The notes: generated by a model not told the origin, from the letters alone. A DNA stretch of 64,000 nt from Hibiscus mutabilis (GCA_019671005.1 CM033721.1:56916284-56980283), one strand, 5' to 3'. Shown: positions 41,879-55,256, numbered from the stretch's first letter. A program made the numbers and translations.

Positions 41879-42238
41879 CTTGGAGGTATAGATTGAACAG
41901 ATTGCTAGTGCCCTCAACAACAGACCCCATAGAGCTTTGCCAAGTGATATAGAGGATGCCAAGCAAAACTGCAACGAACAATACAAAGTTGTAACTCTTC
42001 AAAATGGTAAATAATGTGAGGCTGAGACATCTGTCAAGCAGCCAAATAGTTTCCATGAGGAGAAGAAAGGATAAGTAGATGAACCAAAAGAACCAAAAAA
42101 GAAAGAAGCAGACATAAGCGAGGCCAGACATCAGTTTAATGCCAGACCTTAGTCAGATGCCAGCAAAACCTTGGCAAAGACGGCAGAACCAACATATGCT
42201 TATCCACCTCCACCATTTCCATAAGACTACAAAAACAA

Positions 42239-42930
42239 AAGCAGGATCAACAATTTAAGCGCTTCTTGGAAGTCCTTAAATAATTGAAAATTAATCTAAT
42301 ATTGGTGGAAGCTTTCGAACAAATGCCCAACTATGTCAAATTCATGGAGGACATCTTGTCCAAAAAGAGGAAGCTGGGTGATTTTGAAATTGTAGCTCTC
42401 ATTGAGGGATGCAGTGCAATGATACTCAATCGGTTGCCATCAAAGCTGAAAGATCTAGAAAGTTTTACTATTCCCTGTACCATTGGCAACATATATATGG
42501 GTAAGGCACTGCGTGACTTGGGAGCCAGCATCAATTTGATGCCAATGTCTATTTTCTGAAAGCATGGCATAGAAGCAAGGCCTACCACGGTGACATTCAA
42601 GCTGGTAGACTGATCTTTTGTGCATCCTAAGGGTAAGATTGAAGATGTGTTAGTAAAGGTAGACAAATTCATATCCCCAATTGATTTTATCATTTTAGAT
42701 TAAGAGCAGATGTTAATATCCCAATTATATTGGGCAGACCATTCCTTGCCACAAGTAGAGCTTTGATTGATGTTCATAAAGGTGAACTTACTATGCGCAT
42801 GAATGATCAACATGTTACATTTAATGTGTTTCAAGCTCTTAAATGCGCAGATGAAGCTGAGGAATGCCAAGTTGATGAAATGATATAGTCCATTTTTAAA
42901 GTGAACGTGGCATAGCTGTGCCAAGATGCA
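42239..42930 (+). pseudogene. Element D protease
   Basis: Open from 42284 with the active-site block LRDLGASINLMPMSIF (about 42510-42555), then a TGA and further stops. The second strand is readable in pieces as SPIDFIILD and ILGRPFLA-like sequence near 42735. The linker before it (41879-42238) is rich in TGCCA boxes and has no open frame. Confidence 0.8.
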
Positions 42931-42948
42931 GATGATGATGCCAGGGAA

Positions 42949-44100
42949 TTGGATGGCAATGATAAGATGAGTAAGAAGCCTAAAGAAACTTTGGAGACTA
43001 AAATGGTGAGCTATTTTGAGCCACTGGAGTTGGTTGGAAGAGAAATTAAGGCACCCAAGCTATCAATTGAAGAACCGCCAGAATTGGAGTTGAAACTATT
43101 GCCAGAGCATCTCAAGTATGCTTATCTAGGTAAACACTCAACCTTGCCAGTGATCATTGTTGCTGATCTCACTCATGATCAGGAGAAAAGATTTCTGGGA
43201 ATTCTAAGCAATTACAAGCAAGCGTTGGGATAGACCTTGGCTGATATCAAAGGAATAAGACCAACCATTTGCATGCACAAAATCATCTTGGAGGAATATC
43301 ATGGCAAGACCGTTAAGGGTCAGAGAAGATTGAACCTGAGCATGAAAGAAGTTGTTAAAAATGAGATTATCAAGTGGCTAGATGTCGGGATTATCAAGTG
43401 GCTTGCCAAAGAAAGATGGCATGACCGTGGTGCAAAATAGCAAATATGAATTAATTCACTCCAGGATTATCACAGGATGGAGAGTGTGCATTAACTACAG
43501 AAAGCTGAACAATGCCACAAGGAATGACCACTTCCCATTGTCTTTCATCGATCATATGTTAAATAGGTTGGCAGGTAAAGCTTTTTATTGTTTTTTGGAT
43601 GGTTATTCAGGTTATAACCAGATTGCCATCGCCCCTGATGATCAAGAGAAGAACACCTTTACGTGTCCATATGGGACGTTTGCCTTTAGAAGAATGCCAT
43701 TCAGGTTGTGTAATGCCCCAACAACGTTTCAACGTTGCATGATGTCCATTTTTTCGACATGATTGAGCATAATTTAGAAGTGTTCATGGATGATTTCTTA
43801 GTGTTTGGCAATACATTTGAGGAATGTCTTTAGAGTTTGGAGCAAGTCTTGAAGAGATGCATTGAGACAAACCTAGTGCTAAATTGGGGAAAATGCCGCT
43901 TCATGGTGAAGGAATGCATTATTATCGGGAACAAGGTAACCAAGAGAGGATTAGAAGTTGACCAAGCAAAAGTTGAGGTAATCAAGCAATTGCCACCACC
44001 GACTAGTGTAAAAGTTATTAGAAGTTTTTTGGGACATGCAGGTTTTTACCGTCGTTTTATCAAAGACATATCTAAAATTTCTAAACCTTTATGCTTGTTG
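42949..44100 (+). pseudogene. Element D reverse transcriptase
   Basis: The PR-RT linker (42949-43233) is open. The RT entry is MADIKGIRPTICMHKIILEE at 43237. About 20 residues are lost near 43390, where the usual VSPVQCVPKK region is shortened. The palm is open at 43382-43762 (VCINYRKLNNATRNDHFPL, FLDGYSGYNQI). The catalytic box VFMDDF near 43785 is kept, but a one-base loss near 43755 breaks the frame before it. The thumb is open from 43837 (NWGKCRFMVKE, GLEVDQAKVEVIKQLPPPTS). Confidence 0.86.
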
Positions 44101-44605
44101 TTAGAACAAAATGTCACTTTTGCATTTGATGATTCTTGTTTAAGAGCATTTCAAGAACTTAAAGAGAAATTGATTAATGCCCCTATAGTCGCAGCACCGA
44201 ATTGGAATGAGCCGTTCGAGCTCATATGTGATGCCAACAACTATGACGTTGGAGTAGTGTTGGGACAGTAGCGTGGCAAACTCTTTCATACCATTTACTA
44301 TGCTAGCCGGACACTAAATGGAGCTCGACTGAATTACTCCACAATTGAGAAAGAATTTCTTACAATTGTATTTGCTTTTGATAAATTCAGATCTTATTTA
44401 GTTGGTAACAAAGTTGTGGTGGATACAGATCATTCGACACTAAAGTACCTCTTGGAAAAGAAGGATGCCAAGCCCAGAATAATCCAATGGACGCTTTTAC
44501 TACAAGAATTTGACCTCAAGATCTGGGATAAGAAAGGCAGTAAAAATTTGGCAGCTGACGACCTATCACACCTAGAGCATCACCTTGAAGAAGACCGCTG
44601 CCATA
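44101..44605 (+). pseudogene. Element D RNase H
   Basis: The open frame runs from 43837 to a TAG at 44269-44271 (LICDANNYDVGVVLGQ). It continues in sequence as YYASRTLNGARLNYSTIEKE, VVDTDHSTLKYLLEKKDAKP and NLAADDLSHLE. The linker to integrase is short (DEFPDEYFLAVNAMPWYAD), with none of the Ala-rich repeats seen in A and B. Confidence 0.84.
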
Positions 44606-44611
44606 AGAGAT

Positions 44612-45935
44612 GAGTTTCCAGATGAGTACTTTCTTGCAGTTAATGCTATGCCATGGTACGCTGACATAGTCGACTACTTGGTAAGAAACATTCTACCCCC
44701 AGATTTGGCATACAATGCTAGGAAACATTTCCTGCGAGATGTTCAACAATATTATTGGGATGAGCCTGTTCTATTCAAATAGTGTGTCGATCAAGTGATC
44801 AGTCAGTGTGTGCTAGAGGATGAGCAGCACAGTATACTGCAATTATGCCATGCTGCACCGTATAGAGGTCACTTTGCTAGGATGAAGACTGCTACCAAGG
44901 TGTTGCAGTCAGGATTCTTTTGGCCCACACTATACAAAGATGCCCACAATTATGCCAAGACATGCGATCAATGCCAGCGGACAGGAAACATCTCTTGCAG
45001 ACACCAACTGCCGCTCCAAAACATTATGCCAGTGGATTTATTTGATGTATGTGGGATAGACTTCATGGGTCCATTTCCTCCATCATTTGGTAATGTGTAT
45101 ATTCTTGTGGTCGTTGACTATGTATCAAAATGGGTTGAGGTTGTTGCTCTACCAAGAAACGATGCCAAGGTTGTTGCCAAATTCTTGCACAAACACATCT
45201 TTACACGATTTGGTGCCCCCAGAGTGATTATTCATGATGAGGGTACCCTTTTTAAATGCAATCTAATCTCTAAAGCTTTATGCAGATATAGAATTCAACA
45301 GAGGATTGCCACGGCATACCATCCACAAACAAATGGGCAAGCTGAGTTTTCAAACAAGGAGATCAAGAGTATCCTTGAAAAGATTGTGAATCCATCATGG
45401 AAAGACTGGTCCTGGAGACTAGATAAATCCTTGTGGGCTTACAGAACAACATTTAAAACTCTTTTGGGTACTTCACCATTTTGATTCGTCTTTGGAAAAG
45501 CATGACACTTACCGGTGGAGATGGAGCACCGTGCATATTGGGCTATCAAAAAACTTGATATGGCATGGAGAGCTACTGAAAAAAGGTTATTGGACCTAAA
45601 TGAGTTGAAAGATTTCAAAACATAAGCCTATGCGAATGCCAGACTCTACAAAGACAGGACAAAACGCTGGCATGATAGTAGGATAATGCCAAGACAATTT
45701 GAGGTAGGCCAACGTGTTTTGTTATTTAACTCAAAACTAAAATTGTTTCTAGGTAAACTCAGATCGAGATGGTCCGGCCCTTATGAAGTTGTAAAGCCCT
45801 ATATCCATAGAGCTGTAGACATCAAGAATTTGAAGACGGGAGATACTTTTAAGGTGAATGGCTAACGTTTGAAGCACTATTTGGAAGGTGATCAGTACAA
45901 TGCCAAGGAGGTTATCCTATTGGCAGAGGTGCCAT
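44612..45935 (+). pseudogene. Element D integrase
   Basis: Open for 229 codons from 44795. The zinc-binding part is LCHAAPYRGHF with CDQCQRTG. All three catalytic acidic residues are present: GIDFMGPFP (about 45055), IHDEGTLF (about 45233) and the Glu of SNKEIKSILEK (about 45358). Stops follow at 45482-45484 (after LLGTSPF), near 45505 and near 45625. The C-terminal part with WHDSRIMPRQFEVGQRVLL and LRSRWSGPYEVV continues to the end. A TAG near 44782 separates the N-terminal segment. It is the best preserved integrase in the window. Confidence 0.87.
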
Positions 45936-46490
45936 AACATCATCATCATGGTTTAACTCCTTGTAAATATTAGGTTAGATGTTTCTCTTTTTCAACATTT
46001 TCTTTATTTGTTTATTTGTCTTTTAGTTTTATTTTTCCTTTACTGTGTTGAAAAGTTTTCCTTGAGTGTGTGCAGATTTAGCGTGCCAGGAATAATGCCA
46101 AGGCAGGACTCGGCATGAGACGATGATACAACGAGAGAATTCTGCGTGCTAGGTAGAATGCCAGCACAGGGACGTGGCATGTGACAGATTGGAATTTTGA
46201 AATAAGAGATTTATCCTAGCTTGATTAAATTTGTCCCATTAAAAAGAGAGATTATTTTTTCTTTGAATTTTAACCCTAGCGGCCCAAAAATTAGGTTGAA
46301 ATTTAAATTCAACTCAAACTTTTTAAAATTTTGTTATTATGGGCGTACTCTTAAAATTTATTATTTTTTAGTATTTATTATAAAGATGTGGAACCAACAA
46401 ATGGTTCTAGTGGAAAAAGAAAATAATGTTTATTTTAAAAGACTTATATTCGAACATTTATATGTATTGTTAAAGAGTTAAGAAAAAATA
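45936..46490 (+). other. Element D post-integrase remnant
   Basis: A T-rich leader, TGCCA-rich sequence (46080-46180) and AT-rich DNA. The open stretch at 46221-46481 has no recognisable features. No PPT or 3' LTR is seen before the Mutator-like element. Confidence 0.55.
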
Positions 46491-46885
46491 TAAACAAATA
46501 CTATTATACGATCATATCAATGTATTCAAAAATAGAATGATGTGATACGAAATAAAAGGAGGACACATTCCAAACCTCTTATCTATACGTTAAGAATTTT
46601 ATTTTTATTAGAGTAAACTACTTGAGTGGTCATCTAATTATTGAGTCTGATCTATTTTGACCATTGAACTATAAAATTCAAAATTCGACCGCTCAACTAT
46701 TTAATTGAACCTATTTTGACGACCAGTCGTTAAAATCTAACGGGAAGTGATGTGGCAATTAAATAAAATTTGTACAATTGTACATTTGGTCCTTGTTAGT
46801 TACATGTTATATCAATTTGATCATAATTTTAATTTAATTAAATAAAATTAATCAACTAATTGGATGACAACATGTGTCAGACTAA

Positions 46886-47629
46886 ACAAACCATGAACAG
46901 AAGACGAAGAGTTTGAAATTATGTATTCTGAAAGCAACAGGTAAGATCAGGAAGACGACCATTGCAATAAATTGCAAAAGTCAATCAAAAGAAAAGAGCA
47001 GAAAGAAAAATTTTCAGAGCTGGACTAAACTTGTTAATGGAGTTGTGAAATCCTCCACCCTTTTCTTCATTCAAAAACACTATCATCAGGTGAACTCATG
47101 CACCCAAAACACTCTTTGGTCTTGTTATTTCATCCTTAATAAGTTCAGTTTTGAACTTTTGATGTTTTTCTTTTTCTGTGACTTTCTTGTTCATGAAAGC
47201 TAAAAATAAATCAGGAAATCATCTGTTGGCCCTTTTTAGTTATGCAATCCAATGATTGAATATAGTATCTGATTTTTGCAATATGTTGAAAATTGTTAAA
47301 AACAAATCTGGGTATAAAGATCCTCTCATTCTTTATTTGATCAAAACAATTATCATTTAGAGCAGTGAAAAACAAATGTTGATTGAAAAAGTATTTGTCC
47401 AGAATTTTCTGCAGGAGAACATGGATGGTGATTTGGTACTAGGAAGAGGAGTGCATATATATAAAACGGTACAATTTGTATCAATATGAATAGGTTTGTG
47501 CGGTGGTAATGACTTCAATTTTTTACCCAAAATATCTTAGGTTCAACCCACACCAAACACAAACATCTCTTTATTTTTTTCTTTAACCATCACCACGTGG
47601 TTGGAGGAAAATAAATATATTAAATATTA
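46886..47629. other. Interior of MULE1, possible captured DNA
   Basis: Less AT-rich than the surroundings, with an open stretch at 46913-47203 and intron-like AACAGGTAAG and CTGCAGGAG sites. I could not match it to any protein. It might be captured host sequence. Confidence 0.3.
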
Positions 47630-47638
47630 AATATATTA

Positions 47639-49093
47639 GGGTAAACTATGTCAGGTACCACAAAACTATTAGGGGTGACCCGTTTAGACCACCAACCTTT
47701 CAATTGGTCTAAATTTGCCACCAAACTTTATTTTTCGACTCGTTTATACCACCGAGCAGTTAGCTCCTTAGCGGCGTGATGACTTGGATGCTAGACCAAA
47801 ACAACGTGTTTTTGTGCCATTATTTTGATACTAAATTTCCCAAAATGGCGTCGTTTTGCTGGAGGAGAATATGAAAAAGTACCCACTCAATAAGATTTGA
47901 AACTAGAACGTTTAGAATCAAGGCAACCTTCTAACCACTAAACCAACTTAACATCTTTGTTTTATTTCTAGCACAAATAATATATATTCCAAACCGCAGT
48001 TGAGATTAATTTAATTTATTTTATTATATAAATAATACTATTCTATATAAATAATATTAATATATTTTAAATAATATTAATAATAATATATTAATATATA
48101 TAACTAATAAATAAAATATTTATATTGAATAAAAAAATTTATATTATCAATATTATTTAATATATAAATAATATATTATTATAAAAAAAAACTAATTTAA
48201 GAAACCTCAAAATTTCCAAAATTTACAAAAAAAACTAAAATCCGCCAAAACATTAAATTCTAACCTATAAATCCTAAACTCTAAATCATGAATCTTAAAC
48301 CCTAAAACCATAAAACCATTAGTAGCCAAAATAGATGGATTTAGGGTTTAAGCTTTAGGATTTTGGTGAATTTCTGGGTTTTTTGTAAATTTTATATTTT
48401 TTTAAGATCAATTTTTTAGTTTTTATAATAATATATTATTTGTTTATATATTTTAATATTACTTGTTTATGGATAAAATTTTGGGCTTAGTGTTTAAGGT
48501 TTTGTTGGATTTTGGGCTTTTTGAAAATTTCGAGATTTTGAAAATTAGTCTTTTAGTTTTTATAATAATATTTATCTATTTAATATTATTTATAATATAA
48601 AAATATTTATATATTTTTATTTTATTTATTATTTATATATTAATATATGTATACTAATATATTTCTAATATATTTATATTAGAAGTAATATATTTATATC
48701 ATTTATATAGAGTAATATTCTTTATATGATAAACTGCAGTTTGGAATATATATTATTTGTGCTGAAAACAAAAAAAATGTTAAGTCGGTTTAGTGGTTAG
48801 GAGGTTGCCTTTGATTCTAAAGGTTTTAGGTTCAAATCTCATTAAGAGCATGATTTTTCATATTTTCCTCCAGCAAAACGACGCCGTTTTGGGCAATTTA
48901 TTATCAAAATAGCGGTACAAAATGACGTCATTTTGATCTAGCATTCAAGTCATCACGATGTTAAGAAGTTAATAGTGCGACGGTATGAACAAGTCAAAAA
49001 ATAAAGTTTGATGGCAAGTTTGGACCAATTGAAAAGTTGGTGGTATAAACGGGTCACTCCTAATAGTTTAGTGGTACCTAGCATAGTTTACTC
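47639..49093. mobile_element. Nested foldback MULE-type element MULE2, 1455 bp, 9-bp target duplication
   Basis: Ends GGGTAAACTATG and, inverted, GAGTAAACTATG, with a perfect 9-bp duplication AATATATTA at 47630-47638 and 49094-49102. Arms of at least 360 bp are clearly inverted copies. Complementarity continues through the AT-rich core (ATATATTCCAAACCGCAGTT against AACTGCAGTTTGGAATATAT). The element could therefore fold into one hairpin centred near 48330-48360. No protein is encoded. Confidence 0.87.
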
Positions 49094-49541
49094 AATATAT
49101 TATATTAAAATAAGAATAAATCCATCCAATCAGGTGATGACACTTGTCTTCATCCGATTGGTTGATTAATTTTATTTAATTAAATTAAAATTATGATCAA
49201 ATTGATATAATATGTAACTAATAGGGATCACATGTGTAATTATACAAATTTTCTTTAACTGCCGCGTCACCTCTCTGTTACATTTTAACGGCTTTGGTGG
49301 TCGAATTTTGAATTTTTATAGTTCGGTGGTCAAAATAGATCAGACCCAATAATTAAATGGTCACCCAGGTAGTTTACCCTTTTATTTACAATACAAAATA
49401 AAGGTTTGTCCATATTAGGCATCCGGAATTTTTGTTGTCGGAGATAACTTTGATTAATTTATTAATATATTTTTTTATAGAGAGAAAAAATAAATAAAGG
49501 GAAGAAAAAGTAGACTAAACAATATTTTTTTAAACTCAGTC

Positions 49542-52500
49542 TGTAAAACACCAAAATTTACTAAGTTGATTAAGAGTCATTTAGTACTAAGATAATAGCT
49601 TAAAAGCTAACTTAGTGACTAAAATGACAAAAATGCGAAAGTTGGGATTTCTTTAATTAGGGTTTTGGAAAGGAAATTTCTAAGGTTTAAAGGTATCATG
49701 TGATAGATAGTGAATTGAATAAGGTATTCTTAAAGTTTGGTTGAATACCAAGGAAAATTGGAATGGAAATTGAAGTTTAAAAGTTTAGTGACCAAAATGT
49801 AAATTTTGGAAATTTTATGGCTAAAGTATAAACTTTGGAAAAGTTTGGGGACTAAAGTTGTAATTTCCCAAAATTTAAGGGTTTTTATTTCATAATTAAA
49901 TAGATCACCTAAGGGTGTGAATCGAATGCGGAATTTTTGGTTCGATCTGATACTTTGATTATTAGGAAAATCGCAATTAAAGTTTAAGTGGAATTCAGAT
50001 ACCCGGATCGAACTGAAAATTTTTGAAGTTTTACCATATGATAGAGAAAGGTTATAAAAGTCATTTCCAAGTGTTGGAAATATTTTTAGTTCGATTCAAG
50101 ATGAATCCTATAGTTTATTTCTAAGTAAAGGATTATTTATTAGTATATTAGATCGAATGGAAATTTTGGAGACTGATCCAAAAGATATTGAAAAATTCAT
50201 AAAATATTACTTTATGAATATTTTATTATAGTTGGTTGGATTCCAACTAGATTTAGTTGAATTTTTACAAGAATGGCAAACTAGTAAATAAAAACTAGTT
50301 GAAGGGCAAATTGGTCATTTGGCGCCAATGGCAATTTTGAAATATTTAAAAAGTTATAAGGGTAATTTTGGAAAGAGAAAATGGAATATTAAATATTGTC
50401 CCTTTATTGATGATAAAATCAATTTCAACTATTGGATAAAAAGGGCAAAATTGTAATTTCACTATTAAATAAATTTAATATTCATTTAATAGATATATGT
50501 GTAAAATAATGGTAAAAATATGAACCAAATGTTCATCTTTTCCAGCCAAAAACTTGAGGGCTAGGGAAAGAAAGAGAAATTTTTTTCCAAGCTCAATTCA
50601 AGCCCCGAAACTCGGTTTTTAGGTAATCTCTTCAACTACAAAGTTGTTCTACACTTCAAGCTCTATCTTTTGAAATCAATAATTCATGGAATCCATGCTT
50701 GATTGATGAGAATTTACATGAGAAATAAATTAGGGTTTATGGATCAAATTGGGGCTTTTGAGATTTTATGATTCCATGATTGAATTCAAGTTGAAATCAA
50801 GCTAGTATGATGTTAAAAATCATGATATTGAGTTGGGATTTAAGTTTTACATGTTTTGATTATTATGAAGATGATTAGGGTTTATGGATTCAAGTTTAAT
50901 TTAGGGTTTGTGATGTTGAAATAATGATCTAGTAAGCTTGAATTGTTGTTTGGAAGCAAAACCCTAAGTTAAATTGTGTAGGGACCATTTCGGCAAATTG
51001 AAAAGTTGAAGGACCAAATCTGAATTTTTAGAATTTGGAGTGTATTTATGTTATTAATGATGTTAGAGATAAGAAAATGAAGTTAGAATGCCAAATTGAT
51101 GTTCAATTGAATTAGTGACCATTTTGACAATTTGTCAAAGTTAAGTGACCAAATCAAAATAGAAGTTTTGTATGGGGGCTAAATCTGATTTTTAGTTATA
51201 ATGATGGAATTAAGGTAGTAATGTTGAATTGTGGACTAAATTGCAAAGTTAAGAAGCATGAATCCTTATCTTTGCATTTTAGTACCTATTTCGGTAAATA
51301 AGGAAAATTAGGGAGAATTATTGTGAATAATTATTTGGTGAAGAATGTAATGAGTTGTTGGTTTAAAGCTAGTGATTGGACTAAATTGAAAAGTACAGAA
51401 GTAAGGAGAAGTTAGTATAAAAGTTGAAGTTGTTTATGGAAGTTGTGTAGAAAAACTGGTTTATGGCAGTAACTTTGAAAATTCACCATAAATTCTACAA
51501 AAATGGTTAGAAGGTGAATTTTATACCAGTGTAAACATTTGTTCGTCTAGTTTTGTGTCCAACAAACAGAAATGGATTTCGAGTTTCAAGTAAAAAGATA
51601 TGAATTTTTAAGTGGTGAAAGGTCAGAAAACAGTATAGCAGGCTGTTCCGAAATTCAATACTGAAAATTGACTTTGAAAATTCGCCATAAATCGTACAAG
51701 TTGAATTTGGGCTATTAATTTATATGGTTGAAAAGCTTATTAAATATAGTTTCTTTCAGAGCAAATGGAATTGAATTCCGAGTTGTAGATTATTTTATAG
51801 AAATATTTCTTGGGAGGTACTGCAAACATCCAGAAAATAAGAATTGATACACTTTGTATCTAAGGTTGATTAGTAAGCTTGAAAAGGGTTAATGGAAGTT
51901 CAAATTGGTCACTAAGGACCATAATGAGTTTTTGAACAATACAAGGAAGAAAAGAAAATGTTTGGAGATTTTGTATTCGAATGATTATATTGGACAATAT
52001 GTAACATATTGTTAGATTGGGATCTAACAAATATTTTACTTATTTGAATTATGAAGTTAAGTTCGAATCAAGGGAGGTTCAAGGTACAATAAAGGAAAGG
52101 ATCGAAGAGGACTTAGTGAGGCATACTAATACATGGCCCAGGTGAGTGCAATGCATACATAACATTACACATAGATGTTTTATACATCACCGGTAAGACT
52201 TGCGATGAGTCTACCTGGTTTATATATTGTCATGATAATTATGTCATTGATCATACATTTGACATACTTTAAATATGTCAAAGGTTGAAAATAAATGCAT
52301 TGATCACTAGTTATTGATGATGATTTACTATTAATGTTATTTGGTTATGAACTGTTTCATGTTAATATAAATTGATATACATTGCCATGGATGAAATATT
52401 TGATGATATAAAGCCCAAGTATGATATAGATGTTCAAAGGTATAGTTGGCTAGCCATAGAGTCATAAACAACTGTATAAAGATTCTAAGCACTTCAGGTA

Positions 52501-53497
52501 AAGTGCAAATTTTATAAATACTCATTAAGGAGTATACTCATGCATGGTTTGAGTATACAGACTTATTACGAGTGATAAGCACTTCAGAGTAATTTCATAA
52601 AAACTCAATGAGGGATATATTGTATACTCCGGTAAGTATATAGAAGAACTTCGGTGCTAAGCACTCCCGGTAGAGTGCAAATAATATACATACTCAAGAA
52701 AGGTTGGGTATGGCGGGATGACTCGTGTACATAGAATCTCTTAATTCGATACCTTGGGCTAAGTAAACTGAATTGAAATAAAAAAAATAGAATGATAAGC
52801 TTGAAAGCTTGCAGACAGAGTTGGAAAAAGGTATTGGTAAGCATTGAAAGCTTACGGATGGAAATGACACCAATCACTTTGATATACATATATGCTATTA
52901 CATATTTAATTATGTTAATGGGAATGTAATGGTAAAGTGATCATATGCATTATTAATAATTAATATTGAGATTGATATTATGACAATTGCACTTAAATTT
53001 GAATTATTGCCTCACTAAGTAAATAGTTAGCGTGTAATTGTTTTACACGTAGGAAAGAAGAAATGGTTGGAGTAAGGAGTATATACGGACATCATCAATC
53101 AATAACAAGTACATTAGTATCAGTAAGATATCTTTTGATACTGTTTGATATTTACTAGTTGGCATGTATATTAAAAGGGTATGCCGCTCTAATAGAATTT
53201 GTATTTTATTTGGTATCTGGATGAATTTTAAATCAGGCAGTTTTTAGGCAGTTTTATTAATTATATCAAGACAAATTAAATTGATAAGTTGCTGCCTGAA
53301 AATAAATTCGATTTGAAGATGAAAATATTATTTTTAAAATTTACGTGAATAACTAGATTTGTAAATAAAAACTAAATACATTGTAACATTTTTAAAGAAA
53401 CAAAATTTTACCGAGTTACAAATGTAGAGGGTTTTACAAATGTTTTGTGATATCTCTGACTCGTATTCAGCTATGAATATGGGAAAGGGGTATTACA
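49542..53497 (+). repeat. Chromovirus (Tekay/Del-like) 5' LTR, 3.96 kb (element E)
   Basis: It starts TGTAAAACACC (mutated from TGTAATACCCC, seen in the inverted copy at 55919) and ends GGGGTATTACA at 53497, followed by a Met-initiator-type PBS. Long LTRs with TGTAATACCCC ends are typical of Tekay/Del elements. Internal short repeats with AGCACTTC and AGTGCAAAT lie at 52480-52700. Small ORFs in it are not genes. Confidence 0.78.
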
Positions 53498-53502
53498 TTT
53501 AT

Positions 53503-53514
53503 TGGAATCATAGC
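53503..53514 (+). other. Primer binding site of E (decayed)
   Basis: TGGAATCATAGC differs from TGGTATCAGAGC, the initiator tRNA-Met complement, at two positions. Confidence 0.7.
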
Positions 53515-55256
53515 TACAAGTTTAGCTGATTCTCGGCCTAAATGAAAATGGTTTTATGTTAAAAATAGTAAACATGCCACTAGGATATCAATATTACTGA
53601 TATGATGCTTTTACGATTTGATTGATGCTGCTCCTTACTAATGTAAATTGGGAGGAATTATAAGAAATTTTTGAGTCAAGAAAGCTTGATGAACTGGTAA
53701 ATTGGAAGCTTTGGAAGGAATCAAGAGTAGTAACAATAAGGTTAATAATAACCCTTTGGATAAATCTGAACAAGAAAGGGACACTGGTACAACAAGAAGT
53801 GCATGTGCCGGATTAAGGAACTGAAAAGTTTAGAAACACCTGAATTGAAAGGAAAAGCAGATTAAGGTCCAGTGATTATTGATTTATAACTGAATAATCT
53901 AAGGATTACACTGGACGGATACCGAGAAATTGGATTGAGCTATTTTGTTGCTCCGAGATTTAAGCTAGATTAGAAAACCATCTGAATTTGCTTCATAGCC
54001 AGGATTACACATATCAGATCGAGTTTATAACATCAGGACTGATAAAGATTGGGATGATTCGAAAATCATAGAAGGTACATCTCATCTCTTTGGATAAACA
54101 TGTATTGATGTTGATGGGTCCTAGCTTTACACATTCGTATATAAGTACGAAGTTGAATGGTGAATGAGATATCCTTATAGAACCCATTTCAAGTAATATA
54201 GCGGTCACGAATTTGTTGGGTTGTAATGTAAGAGTTAGTTGAACATGTGGAATTGCTCGATAAAAACATAAGAAATAGAGTTCCCGATAAACTTAATGGA
54301 ATTATCTTTTGAGGAGTCTAAGATGATTGTGGGCATGAATTGGTTACCTTCCTATCAAGTCATGATGAATTGTCGCATAAAGTGATTGATATTGAAAACA
54401 TGGAAGACACAAAAATAGTAGTAGTTGATAAAATGGTAAACCCCTTTTCTAATACAATTTCAATTTTTATTAAGGAAATTGTTGTTATAAGGTTGCTAAG
54501 TTTTCTTAGCAAATGTAGTAGATGCTCGGGCTGTTGAAGTTAAATTAAAAAATAACTCGACTATCCAAAAATATCCGGATGTATTCCCAGATGAATTACT
54601 CAGAATTACCTCTAGATTGAGAGGTGAAATTCAAAATAAAGATGTTACCAGGCATTGCGCCTAAATTAATGGCCCCGTATAAAATGGCTTCGACCGAACT
54701 TCGAGATTTAATGGTACAAATTGCAAGGAATGTTAGGTCGATGTTTTATAAAGTCAAGTGTGTCATCTTGAGGGCACACCAGTGTTAATTGTGAAAGAGA
54801 AAGACTGATTTCTATCAGCTTGAGAAGGTAATAGTAAAGAATAATTTATCTTCTTCCGAAGACTGATGATCTTTTGATTAGTTAAAAAAATCAAGGAAGA
54901 AGAAATTCTAAAGATAGCTTTTCGGACTCGGTATGAATACTATGAGTTCGTGATGATACCTATGGCATTTATAAGCCTAATGAACCAAGTATTCTAATTT
55001 TGCTTGGACCAATTTTTGGTAGAATTCATTGAGTATATTTTGGTCTATTCAAAGGAAAAAGGAAGAATAAGATGCCCATTTTGCATTGTTCTTCAGACTT
55101 TTCGAGAAAAGACGCTATATGCTAAATTGTTAAAGTATGAGATTGGTTGTCTAAAGTTTTTTATTAGTTATGTGGATTGGGCAATGGGAATATGAATAGA
55201 CCTCAAGAAAGTACAAATTATAGTTGAATGGAAACCTCTGAAAAATGTTTTAGAAC
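53515..55256 (+). pseudogene. Element E internal region, decayed protease and RT
   Basis: Gag is not recognisable. Near 54290-54350 the protease end LSFEESKMIVGMNWL is seen. Near 54560-54640 the linker YPDVFPDELLRITS leads into RT. RT pieces are FRTRYEYYEFVMIPM (about 54920-54965) and LDQFLVEFIEYILVYSKEK (54995-55060), where the catalytic Asp-Asp is replaced. Fragments then run up to the inverted LTR. Most of pol, with RNase H, integrase and chromodomain, is missing. Confidence 0.75.

Larger units (their letters stand above)
38885..46490 (+). mobile_element. Element D: Athila-like retrotransposon, 3' end missing
   Basis: 5' LTR, tRNA-Asp type PBS, gag, protease, RT, RNase H and integrase lie in order on the plus strand, followed by a short post-integrase region and no 3' LTR. 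Its proteins are clearly related to those of A/B (VCINYRKLNNATRNDHFPL, CDQCQRTGNIS), but its LTR shares no long match with theirs. All domains carry stops or frameshifts. The right limit is approximate, because the sequence turns AT-rich before the Mutator-like element. Confidence 0.85.
46611..49379. mobile_element. Mutator-like element MULE1 with long TIRs
   Basis: Terminal inverted repeats of about 270 bp (46611 to about 46885 and about 49120-49379) start GAGTAAACTAC and, inverted, GGGTAAACTAC. The flanks TTTTTATTA and TTTTATTTA are similar AT-rich 9-mers, so the target duplication is imperfect or obscured. There is no transposase ORF. The interior holds unidentified DNA (46886-47629) and the nested element at 47639-49093. 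Confidence 0.75.

Noticed and set aside
49542..53497. Small ORFs at 52337-52889 as genes.
   Set aside because: They lie inside the long chromovirus LTR in a sub-repeat stretch and have no motifs.
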